Below are positions 23,271 through 31,176 of a stretch of 33,830 nucleotides of DNA, piece after piece. Made by a program: the position numbers and the translations under genes. Where the stretch lies: contig CAIKXA010000019.1 of the NCBI GenBank assembly GCA_903831295.1, positions 1-33,830 on the forward strand, in the 5' to 3' direction. Source of the DNA: an uncultured bacterium. GTDB lineage: Bacteria; Planctomycetota; Phycisphaerae; Phycisphaerales; SM1A02. Below the pieces are notes generated by a model that had not been told where the DNA came from, made no database searches, and saw nothing but the letters and a program-made list of their open reading frames with translations. The stretch's first letter is position 1. Every line of letters begins with the position of its first letter.

Positions 23271-26153
23271 TTAGTTGAAAAACAAGAGCATTCTTCCAGT
23301 GTCTTCGCTGTTGACTACTGAGTCAAAGTTTAAATCACCAAGGCATGGTGATGCGGTGCAATCACCAAAGTTGCTCAGTTGAATTCCAAGATCAGCGCTG
23401 TTGACGAGGCGATCGCCATTGAGATCGCCTTCAACTGCTCCCAAGCACGTCACGGTGGATACTGTCACGCTATCTACGCCAGCTTCCATGACATTGTCGG
23501 TGCCGTTGTCCGAAGCCACCCACTTAAATCGCATTTGGCTGGTAGCGGACACGAAATCGCGCACATTCAATGTCTTCAAGGGGCTCCATGTGGTAGTTGT
23601 GGTGGAGGAGCTTGTGGCGACGTTGTATGAAGCCATCAACACCCAAGTTGCACCGCCGTTATTGCTCACGAACACTTCTAATGGATCATCTGTTGGTGTT
23701 GCGGTTCCGTAACTCAGGTAGTACGAGAATGAAATTTCCACCGTGTCGCCACTCGAAGCATCAACGATTGGGCTGAGCAATGAAACCTTGCCGCCGTCAA
23801 CGTCCACGCAACCGTTGGCCGCGGTAATCCACGCCTTGGTTCCGCTGTAGCCCTTTGTGCTTCCGTAGCATGCAGCGCCGTAACCTAGGCTTTGAATCCA
23901 AGTTCCAGTTGTCGCGTTGTCGCCAGGCGCGCCCGCTGTGAAGGTAGATACTCCAACATCAAAGGTGTCAGAAATCAACACAGCTGCGGACAATGCTGCC
24001 TTGGCGGTAAATGGAGCAGCAGTGCCACTTTGAGGGTTGGTCACCACTGTTCCACCTGTTGCAGTGGCTTGGAAGTAATACTGAATGTTGGCGTTGCACT
24101 GTAATGTTGGAAACGTGCCCGTAAACGTGTTGGTTCCCGTTGAGACCAAAGGCACACTGCTGTAAGTGGATGCCAAAATGTCCTTATAGAACAACTTTCC
24201 ACTACCAGCCACCATTGTTCCGCTAAGCGGGGCGATGTTGACATTCACAACTGTTGATCCATCTGGACTTACGTTGGTTGGAGCGCCGTTTGGTAGGGAG
24301 ATGTCCAACAAATTCAGAACAGGCGCTGTTAATCCGTGGGCATTAAAGGCGCTGGCGATGGCGTAATAATCAGGAGTGCCATTGCCCAAGTTTGCGTCAT
24401 TGTCATTCAGTGTGAGGTAATCCAAAGTGATGTCATTCTGAATGGTGGAGGAGCCCGCATGCAGAGGCATAGAATTGATGCACAACTTGGCCAACCTCGT
24501 GCGGTAATCGCTTGGATATGTTGCTTTAAGGGAGTTACGCAAGTCCCAAACACAGCCGGAAAGTAATTGACCGCAACTATGGATTGCGGATCCGCAACTA
24601 GAGCAACCAGTCGCTGAATAAGTGCAGTTATTGAGTGCAGTGCGAATACCTGTGGAGCAGGTCTGAAATCCGTAGCCAAGAACTGGCGAGTCAGTGATCA
24701 TGACGCCTATGACGTCGGATTGTCCTTCGCCGTACGCATCTTGACCGCTGCCTGCTTTAGATACAGCATGGTGACCAAATTCATGGCACACCACATCGCC
24801 AAAGCCAGTGTTGGCGCAACCGCCACCGGTCACATAGAAATTAATGCTGGTGCCGTCGTAATAGGCGTTGCATGTTCCAGACAAGTTGGGTCGGCAAGTG
24901 AAAGCTGTTTGTGTTGCAATGGATGGATAGCTTGGAGAAGCAACTAAAATCATATCTCTAGTTTTGTTGGCCATTTCATAGACGTTGGTTTGGGCAGTTG
25001 TAATTGCCCCATTGACTGCGCCGGGGTTAAACACGAATGTCGCCGTGGCGCCATCGGCCACAGTTTGAGAAGGGACTGTATTTAGCGTTCCAGAACCGGG
25101 CGATATGGTGAAATACTTTCCAGCCATGGTTGGGGCAATGGTGACCGAACCAGTTCCCGTGTAAGGATACGTCATAGAGCCGTTGACATCCGTGTAATAA
25201 GTTACTCCGGCAATAACAACTTTGGCGTATGGCATGGCTCGGGTGGCTTCCACTCCGCAGGTGTCGGCTTTGAAATCATTGGTGACGTATTCAAGCACTT
25301 TCACATTCACGCTTCCGTGATAAATCATGCTTTCACGATAAAGAACGTCGCCAGTGGCGGCGTCCGTGACAAACAAGACCTTCTGATAATTCTCAGTGCC
25401 TTCGCCGCTGGTGATTTTAAATTCAACCGCAAGTTGCGAGGCGCGCACGTCTTCATCAATGCCCGCCCAAATCACGTAGCGCGGCGAGGTAATGTCTGGC
25501 GCTTCCGAGAATTGTCCAAGCACTTGGTTGGCCGCCAAGCCCAAGTTGATGGAAGATGAATCCAAGTCTTGACCAGCAATTCTGGTTTCAATGTCGCCAA
25601 TGTTGCGCAGTGTTGCGCCGGCGAGAACCATTGGGAAATTGTCTTCATTGCGAACAAGGCCCCAACCGTAGGCGCGGAACACTGGAATGCCGCGTGCTTG
25701 CTGGCGGAAATATGCGGCGGTGAACTTTGTGTTCTCTCCATCGTCATCGGCCACCAACGGCAGTGTGTGCGCGCCATCTTCAAATGGACCGACTTTTTCT
25801 AGTTGGGAGTAGGGAACTTTCCACAACATGGACCATTGACGCATGAATTTATCGACGCTGTCGCTGGGAGAATCGCCAGTTGAGAATGTGGTTCCATACA
25901 CGCGGCGAAGCGAGCCTTCAATGTCAAGCAAGCCGCCGCCTGGAAAGAGGCGCGCGAAGCGGGCTTGGATGGTTTCAGTGTCTTTATCATTTGTCGCAGT
26001 GGTGGATGAGTTGGTTGTGCCAATGGCACCCAACTTTGTTCCAGGCACATTGGCCTTAATGCCTTGCTTGTTGGTGCCAGCCGCAAATACGGCGCTGGCA
26101 AGAAGCAAGACAGTTGCGCTAACGATAGAGATACGATTGTGAAACATTTTCAT
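23271..26153 (-). CDS. Secreted fungalysin-like (M36) metalloprotease with dockerin-like tail, copy 2 (960 aa)
   Basis: This is the paralog of the neighbouring 963-aa protein and is similar along its whole length. The signal peptide ends near residue 24 (ASAVFA). The zinc site is HEFGH (H457, E458, H461) with GEGQSD (E476). The propeptide-like part covers about 60-290. The C-terminal half before the tail differs most between the copies; here about 715-900 forms a Ser/Thr-rich jelly-roll-like region. The dockerin-like double repeat GDLNGDRLVNSADLG and GDLNFDSVVNSEDTG closes the protein. A cysteine-rich stretch at 499-534, richer in Cys than in copy 1, may form disulfides. The start ATG has GAAAG close upstream. 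A 23200-23232 terminator separates it from copy 1, so each is probably expressed on its own. Confidence 0.9.
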   Translation of the reverse strand: MKMFHNRISIVSATVLLLASAVFAAGTNKQGIKANVPGTKLGAIGTTNSSTTATNDKDTETIQARFARLFPGGGLLDIEGSLRRVYGTTFSTGDSPSDSVDKFMRQWSMLWKVPYSQLEKVGPFEDGAHTLPLVADDDGENTKFTAAYFRQQARGIPVFRAYGWGLVRNEDNFPMVLAGATLRNIGDIETRIAGQDLDSSSINLGLAANQVLGQFSEAPDITSPRYVIWAGIDEDVRASQLAVEFKITSGEGTENYQKVLFVTDAATGDVLYRESMIYHGSVNVKVLEYVTNDFKADTCGVEATRAMPYAKVVIAGVTYYTDVNGSMTYPYTGTGSVTIAPTMAGKYFTISPGSGTLNTVPSQTVADGATATFVFNPGAVNGAITTAQTNVYEMANKTRDMILVASPSYPSIATQTAFTCRPNLSGTCNAYYDGTSINFYVTGGGCANTGFGDVVCHEFGHHAVSKAGSGQDAYGEGQSDVIGVMITDSPVLGYGFQTCSTGIRTALNNCTYSATGCSSCGSAIHSCGQLLSGCVWDLRNSLKATYPSDYRTRLAKLCINSMPLHAGSSTIQNDITLDYLTLNDNDANLGNGTPDYYAIASAFNAHGLTAPVLNLLDISLPNGAPTNVSPDGSTVVNVNIAPLSGTMVAGSGKLFYKDILASTYSSVPLVSTGTNTFTGTFPTLQCNANIQYYFQATATGGTVVTNPQSGTAAPFTAKAALSAAVLISDTFDVGVSTFTAGAPGDNATTGTWIQSLGYGAACYGSTKGYSGTKAWITAANGCVDVDGGKVSLLSPIVDASSGDTVEISFSYYLSYGTATPTDDPLEVFVSNNGGATWVLMASYNVATSSSTTTTTWSPLKTLNVRDFVSATSQMRFKWVASDNGTDNVMEAGVDSVTVSTVTCLGAVEGDLNGDRLVNSADLGIQLSNFGDCTASPCLGDLNFDSVVNSEDTGRMLLFFN

Positions 26154-26416
26154 AAACTTTCTTTGTCGGGGTCTATATGTGGGGACAATGAATATTAATT
26201 AATAGTACCTTTACGCTTGCAACGAACCCCAAGAATAAATCTATTAATGCCACCTACTCATGCTTGGGGCAAGAGAAATTCCGCATATTTTGAATTTATT
26301 GTAAAAATCCGGTAATGATTGTTCGAGGCACTTTGGCTACCGGCATCTGCAAGTAGTCTGTGATGTGATTCAATTCGTATTTTGAAGATGGATAGGCGCA
26401 TTTTCTTGCCAGGGTG
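26154..26416. other. Intergenic region between the metalloprotease and smpB
   Basis: This 263-base AT-rich stretch is divergent upstream space for both genes. CCCCAAG at 26227-26233 and CTTGGGG at 26263-26269 form an inverted repeat with a 29-base loop. I see no tmRNA gene, no riboswitch fold and no convincing small ORF. Confidence 0.5.
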
Positions 26417-26920
26417 ATGGGCAAGAACCATGCAAATTGCAGGCAAAAATTGACAAAAGATACACACGAGCCAGAGATTGAGAACCGCAAGGCGCGCCAC
26501 GATTTTGTGATTGGCGAAACTTTGGAATGCGGCATGGTGCTTCGTGGGTCCGAGGTCAAGAGCATTCGCAAAGGTCAGATAAGTCTTGCCGAGGGGTGGG
26601 TTATGGCTCGGGCTGCGCCACCTCAGTTGGAATTACATGGGGTTCATGTGGCGGAATATCCGCCGGCGGGCAAGGATCGGCAGCATTTGCCAGTGCGGAC
26701 ACGCAGGTTATTGGCCCAAAAGAGCGAGATTAAAAGGTTGGCTTTTGCAATGCAGGCCAAGGGATCTTCTTTGGTTCCTTTGAAAGTGTATTTTAAAAAT
26801 GGCGTGGCCAAATTGTTGGTTGGCGTGGCCGTTGGTCGCAAGAAGGCCGATAAGCGCGCCGCCATTCGAGACAAGGAAATGAAGCGCGACATGGACCGCG
26901 ACGCGGGACGTCGGCGGTGA
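26417..26920 (+). CDS. smpB: SsrA-binding protein SmpB (167 aa)
   Basis: SmpB binds tmRNA and brings it to stalled ribosomes for trans-translation. ENRKARHDFVIGETLECGMVLRGSEVKSIRKGQ (about 21-53) is the family signature for the OB-fold core. The C-terminal basic helix (GRKKADKRAAIRDKEMKRDMDRD) corresponds to the tail that enters the decoding centre. An N-terminal extension of about 20 residues precedes the core. The ATG at 26417 overlaps a GTG at 26414, with AGGG just ahead. No ssrA gene is seen nearby. It stands alone on the plus strand. Confidence 0.95.
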   Translation: MGKNHANCRQKLTKDTHEPEIENRKARHDFVIGETLECGMVLRGSEVKSIRKGQISLAEGWVMARAAPPQLELHGVHVAEYPPAGKDRQHLPVRTRRLLAQKSEIKRLAFAMQAKGSSLVPLKVYFKNGVAKLLVGVAVGRKKADKRAAIRDKEMKRDMDRDAGRRR

Positions 26921-26930
26921 TTTTCTGCTT

Positions 26931-26954
26931 GCCCGCTTGAATGTGTTGGCGGGC
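26931..26954 (+). terminator. Weak hairpin after smpB
   Basis: GCCCGC (26931-26936) and GCGGGC (26949-26954) can pair around a 12-base loop 10 bases after the smpB stop. There is no T tract, so termination here is uncertain. Confidence 0.3.
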
Positions 26955-27001
26955 TGAATAGTGAGTTGGTTACATTTTTGATGCAAGCGGCGGCGCGTCG
27001 C

Positions 27002-27703
27002 TTACGGGCTTGGCATTAAAATTATTTTGCCTTGTTCATCGGCGCGCTTGCCTTCAACGCAGTCGGTAATTGTGGCGGCCACGCTTTCCGCGGAGATGGT
27101 TTTGTGCGGTGGAACCATTTTTTCGTTGAAGTTGGAGCGCAGCAATGGAGTTTCAACGCAGCCTAAATTCACGCTGAAAGCGCGCACGCCCAAGGCGCGG
27201 CCTTCGCGAGAAGCGCTGCGGGTGAGCGAATCAAGCGCGGATTTGCTGGCGGCGTACACAAAAAATCCTGGGAATGGATCGGATGATCCAAGCGTTCCAA
27301 CATTCACAATACAGCCGCCTTTTTGGGCGCGAAAATGCGGCCAACATGCGGCGATGAGATATCCGGCGCCAAATATATTGGTGGCGAACACCTCGGTGAA
27401 CAAATCTTTGGTGGTCTTGTCAATGGGCACGCTTGGCGCAATGCCGGCGATGTTCAGAAGATTGTCGATGCGGCCAAAGCGCTCGATGGTTTGATCAATG
27501 ACGGACTTGGCTTGCTCGGGGTCTGAAACATCGGCGCGGGCAATCATGACGTCGCCAGATCCAGTGGCGCGAATTTCATCGGCGGCGTCGGCGAGTTTAT
27601 TTTCAGTGCGGCCCACAAGAACCAGTTGGTGCTTGCGCTGCGACAACATGACGGCGCATGCGCGACCAATTCCTGAACCGGCGCCGGTAATAAGTGTGAC
27701 CAT
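27002..27703 (-). CDS. Short-chain dehydrogenase/reductase (233 aa)
   Basis: Classical SDR fold. The cofactor motif TGAGSGIG (6-13) and GRT at 31-33 suggest NADP(H). NIAG (84-87), the catalytic Y150 and K154 (YAASK), and N-terminal and central strands are in place. The usual catalytic serine (NVSS) reads NVGT, so T137 probably stands in. The substrate cannot be told. It is the last gene of the rne-dxr-rseP series, 31 bases after rseP, and may have a role linked to lipid or envelope metabolism, by context only. Confidence 0.88.
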   Translation of the reverse strand: MVTLITGAGSGIGRACAVMLSQRKHQLVLVGRTENKLADAADEIRATGSGDVMIARADVSDPEQAKSVIDQTIERFGRIDNLLNIAGIAPSVPIDKTTKDLFTEVFATNIFGAGYLIAACWPHFRAQKGGCIVNVGTLGSSDPFPGFFVYAASKSALDSLTRSASREGRALGVRAFSVNLGCVETPLLRSNFNEKMVPPHKTISAESVAATITDCVEGKRADEQGKIILMPSP

Positions 27704-27734
27704 TTATTTTGCTCCAGTGTGAATGCGGGAAAAT

Positions 27735-29897
27735 TTATCCGCCAGTGAAGAGACGAACCACATCGTTATAAAAGGTGACCACAAACAAACTGCCAAGGAA
27801 AGCAAGACCAACCAATGTCGCGGCATTCTGAAAGCGCACACTTGGTGGACGGCGAAAGCAACCTTCATAAAGTAGGAAGAGAAACAATCCGCCGTCAACA
27901 ATGGGCAGGGGCAGAAAATTGAGCACGGCTAAATTCACGCTGATCATGGCTAAAAAGAACAATAAATAAGTCATTCCGCGGTCGGCAACGCGAGTTCCAA
28001 CTTGCACAATTCCAACGGGGCCGCGCAGTTGCTCCACGCCCACCGTGCCGCGGGCGAGGCGATCAAGAGTGAGCCAAGTGAGCACGGTGAGTTTCTTTGT
28101 TTCGGTGAACCCCATGGTGGCCGCCAAGATTGGATTGCCGTGCGCGCTGCGAGTGATCATTTGCGGCTCGAACAATTCGGTTGGCAGTGGATTGGACCAA
28201 CCCAGTTTTTGAATGTCTTTGATTTCCTTCGCGCCAATAGTGATCATGGCGGATTTCACCGGGGAGTTTGGTTGAATATTTTGAAAGGAAATATTAAGCG
28301 TGGCCGATGTGTCCTTTCCAAACGCGTCGGCGGTGGTGACCCACAACGCGTCGCGCATGGATGCCCAATCCGTGAGCGTGATGTTGTTGATGGAAATTAT
28401 TTTTGTCAGGGGCCGAAGTTCAAGCGGCGCAATTGGCGTGGCGATGGTTTGCGTGGATTTGGAGTCTGTCGGATTTTCCATCACGCGCTCAACCACGCGC
28501 GCGCTCACAAGCAGGTTCCAAGCGGATCCCACCATCACAGCGAGGCGGCCTTGTCGATCGACTTGGGCTTTGAGTGAAATGATTTCGCCAGCGCGCAAAA
28601 TTTGCAGTTGCACGGCGCGGTTGGCGTAGGTTTGAATCAACGACCGGAACTCGCCAAGTCGTGGACCGCTTCGATCCTCAATGGCAAGGACAATGTCGCC
28701 AACCTGCAAAACACCTTGATTTTGGCTGGTTTTTGGCACAGATTCAATCCGCACTAAAGGTGAAAAGCCGATCAAGCCAAGGTCGTATTCGCCCGCAGCC
28801 ATTGAATCTTGGGCGAAAAGTGGTTCAAACTGTGGATCGGGCACAAGCGCGGCGGTGACAACCACGGCGGGTGTCTCAGGGGCGCTTGTTAAGTTGGGGA
28901 GCGTGGGGAGCGCGGAGTTTGGTGCCAGTGACCAAGTTGTTAAAACTGATTTTCCCTTTGATTGTTTAAACGCAAGATCCAGCGTCTCCGCGTTCGCAGT
29001 TGCAACGCCATTGACCGCGGTCAACAAGGAACCAGGTTTCACGCCGGCCGCGCTTAAGCCAACTCTGGTCAACATGCTGTCAATCAACGGCGCGACATCT
29101 TTTTCATCAGCAAGCAAGCCGCTTCGGGCAGGTGTTACGCCAAATGAGCGCAGACCACTTGTGGCGTCTTTGATTGGCGCAACTTCAAATTGCAATGGAG
29201 TGGGCGCGCCAGCGCGCGTCACTTTAAGAATCAATGGTTCAGCTGGGTGGCTCATGGCCGCGCCAATTTGAATGTCGGCGAACGTGTTCATAGGTTCACC
29301 GTTGATTGAATCAATTTGGTCGCCAGGCATAAGGCCGTTGGGCTCGCCGTTGAGATTGCGCGCGGTCGCCGCGGGACTGCCAGGGCGCACCGCTCCAATC
29401 ATCGGCGCTTCAAATCGAACGCCAATCATGAAGGCGATCACGAATAAAATCACGGCCGTGATGATGTTGAAGATCACGCCAGCGCTCACCACAATCATGC
29501 GTTTCCACACGGGTTTACTGCCATAACCGTCAATGGCGTTGCTGGTGGCGGTTGGGTCCATGTCTTCTTGGCCCTTCATGCGCACAAAGCCGCCAATCGG
29601 AAGAAGGCGCAATGAATATTCGGTTTCGCCAACACCGTCGGCGTGCAGTTCGGCTGTTGGAATTTTTTCAGGCTCAGCTCCGTAGCGGGTTTTGATGTCC
29701 GGCGCGGTGCTGCCAAAGCGAAGACCAAGACCGCGTCGATAGGCAATGACAGTTGGACCCATTCCCACGGCGAATGATTCCACGCGAATACCGGCCCAAC
29801 GCGCCGCGATGAAATGTCCAAACTCATGAATGGCAATCAGAAGACCAAAGCCAATCACAATGAGCGCAATATTGGATGTGTTGCTGAGAAGTTCCAC
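27735..29897 (-). CDS. rseP: Site-2 protease family zinc metalloprotease RseP-like (M50), 720 aa
   Basis: An intramembrane protease with the zinc site H24-E-F-G-H28 in the first membrane helix and PIVDGG (665-670) giving the third ligand D668. Membrane helices lie at about 8-30, 133-160, 640-662 and 690-712. RseP normally has about 450 residues and two PDZ domains. Here the periplasmic part is much longer and contains about four PDZ-like modules (about 165-240, 275-330, 390-445 and 490-540). An insertion at about 55-95 follows the first helix. RseP cleaves anti-sigma factors and leftover signal peptides. The dxr-rseP order is common in bacteria and supports the call. It follows dxr by 46 bases. 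Confidence 0.93.
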   Translation of the reverse strand: MELLSNTSNIALIVIGFGLLIAIHEFGHFIAARWAGIRVESFAVGMGPTVIAYRRGLGLRFGSTAPDIKTRYGAEPEKIPTAELHADGVGETEYSLRLLPIGGFVRMKGQEDMDPTATSNAIDGYGSKPVWKRMIVVSAGVIFNIITAVILFVIAFMIGVRFEAPMIGAVRPGSPAATARNLNGEPNGLMPGDQIDSINGEPMNTFADIQIGAAMSHPAEPLILKVTRAGAPTPLQFEVAPIKDATSGLRSFGVTPARSGLLADEKDVAPLIDSMLTRVGLSAAGVKPGSLLTAVNGVATANAETLDLAFKQSKGKSVLTTWSLAPNSALPTLPNLTSAPETPAVVVTAALVPDPQFEPLFAQDSMAAGEYDLGLIGFSPLVRIESVPKTSQNQGVLQVGDIVLAIEDRSGPRLGEFRSLIQTYANRAVQLQILRAGEIISLKAQVDRQGRLAVMVGSAWNLLVSARVVERVMENPTDSKSTQTIATPIAPLELRPLTKIISINNITLTDWASMRDALWVTTADAFGKDTSATLNISFQNIQPNSPVKSAMITIGAKEIKDIQKLGWSNPLPTELFEPQMITRSAHGNPILAATMGFTETKKLTVLTWLTLDRLARGTVGVEQLRGPVGIVQVGTRVADRGMTYLLFFLAMISVNLAVLNFLPLPIVDGGLFLFLLYEGCFRRPPSVRFQNAATLVGLAFLGSLFVVTFYNDVVRLFTGG

Positions 29898-29943
29898 TGT
29901 GTAAATGTTCCGCCTTTCTTGGCGATTTGTGGCGAGTGAAAAA

Positions 29944-31170
29944 TTATAGAGGTCGAGTGACCGCTGGTTGTGGTGAATGAATTTTATTGTGCGTGATCAG
30001 AGTGCGAGCGTGGCGGCGGGCATTGTTGTCGGCGGCTTCAACGTCGCTCAGGGTTGTGATTGCATGCGTGGGCAGCGCGTGAAGAGTGTCCTTGACAATG
30101 CCTGCGATTTCACCAAAGCGAATCTGGTGATTCATAAACGCTTCGACCGCAATTTCATTGGCCGCGTTCAAAGTGGCGCCGGCACTGCCGCCGTGTTCAA
30201 TCACATGCTTGGCCAATTCAATGGCGGGAAATCGATCGTGGTCAATTTGCTGAAAATCAAGTGTTTTTAGCGTATTCCAATCTAGTTTTTTGGCCACGCC
30301 AGGAAAGCGATTTGGCCAGCACAGCGCGGCTTGAATAGGCAACTTCATGTCTGGCGGAGACAGTTGCGCAATCACGCTGCCGTCGGCGTATTCAATCATG
30401 GCGTGCACAATGCTTTGCGGATGCACGATGGCGTCAATGCGATCCGCGCCCAAATCAAAGAGCCAATGCGCTTCGATCACTTCAAGCGCCTTGTTCATAA
30501 GCGTGGCGCTGTCAATGGTGACCTTGGGTCCCATCTTCCATGTTGGGTGGTTCAGGGCCTGCTCAACAGTGGCGTTGAAAGTGTGCTCACGGCTCCACGT
30601 GCGAAAGGGTCCGCCGCTTGCCGTGAGAACAACTCGCGTGATTTCTTTTTGTTCGCCCGCGCGCAAGCATTGAGCAAGTCCGCTGTGCTCGCTGTCCACT
30701 GGCAATAACATCACTCCAGCCCGTTTAGCCGCTGCTGTCATAAGCGCGCCCGCCGCGACCAATGTTTCTTTGTTTGCAAGCGCAATGGTGCATCCAATTT
30801 CAATGGCGGCCAAAGTGGGGGCCAGGCCCGCGAAGCCAACCATTGCGGCAACCACAATGTCACCGGGGCGCGCGATGTCTTGCACAAGTTTCAATGCGGC
30901 GTCTGGACCGCTGTGCACTTTGTGAAAATCCGAAAGTTGCGAAGCCGCGTGGGCATCTAGAATTGCAAGGTTTTTTACGCCAAATTCGCGCGCTTGCTGA
31001 GCAAGCGCGGCCGCGTTTTTGCCCGCGGCCAGTCCAACAATTTCAAATTGTGGCGCGTTGACAGTGGACTTCAAGGCCGCAAAATGTGAAACAACTTCGA
31101 GCGTGCTCACGCCAATGGAGCCCGTCGAACCAAGCACGATCAACCGTTGCACAGGTCGAGCCGCGTTCAT
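29944..31170 (-). CDS. dxr: 1-deoxy-D-xylulose 5-phosphate reductoisomerase (408 aa)
   Basis: DXR makes 2-C-methyl-D-erythritol 4-phosphate from DXP, the committing step of the MEP isoprenoid pathway, with NADPH and a divalent metal. The NADPH motif LGSTGSIGVST (12-22), the ANKETLVAAG segment, the metal-binding PVDSEHS (D and E ligands) and the HPTWKMGPKVTIDSATLMNK block are all present, with VNAANEIAVEAF near the C-terminus. Length is typical. It starts 6 bases after the stop of the RNase E/G gene and is followed by rseP, so the three are very likely cotranscribed. Confidence 0.97.
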   Translation of the reverse strand: MNAARPVQRLIVLGSTGSIGVSTLEVVSHFAALKSTVNAPQFEIVGLAAGKNAAALAQQAREFGVKNLAILDAHAASQLSDFHKVHSGPDAALKLVQDIARPGDIVVAAMVGFAGLAPTLAAIEIGCTIALANKETLVAAGALMTAAAKRAGVMLLPVDSEHSGLAQCLRAGEQKEITRVVLTASGGPFRTWSREHTFNATVEQALNHPTWKMGPKVTIDSATLMNKALEVIEAHWLFDLGADRIDAIVHPQSIVHAMIEYADGSVIAQLSPPDMKLPIQAALCWPNRFPGVAKKLDWNTLKTLDFQQIDHDRFPAIELAKHVIEHGGSAGATLNAANEIAVEAFMNHQIRFGEIAGIVKDTLHALPTHAITTLSDVEAADNNARRHARTLITHNKIHSPQPAVTRPL

Positions 31171-31176
31171 ATCGGA

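Noticed and set aside
26154..26416. A tmRNA (ssrA) gene beside smpB
   Set aside because: I found no tRNA-Ala-like ends or tag-peptide frame in this gap or after smpB.
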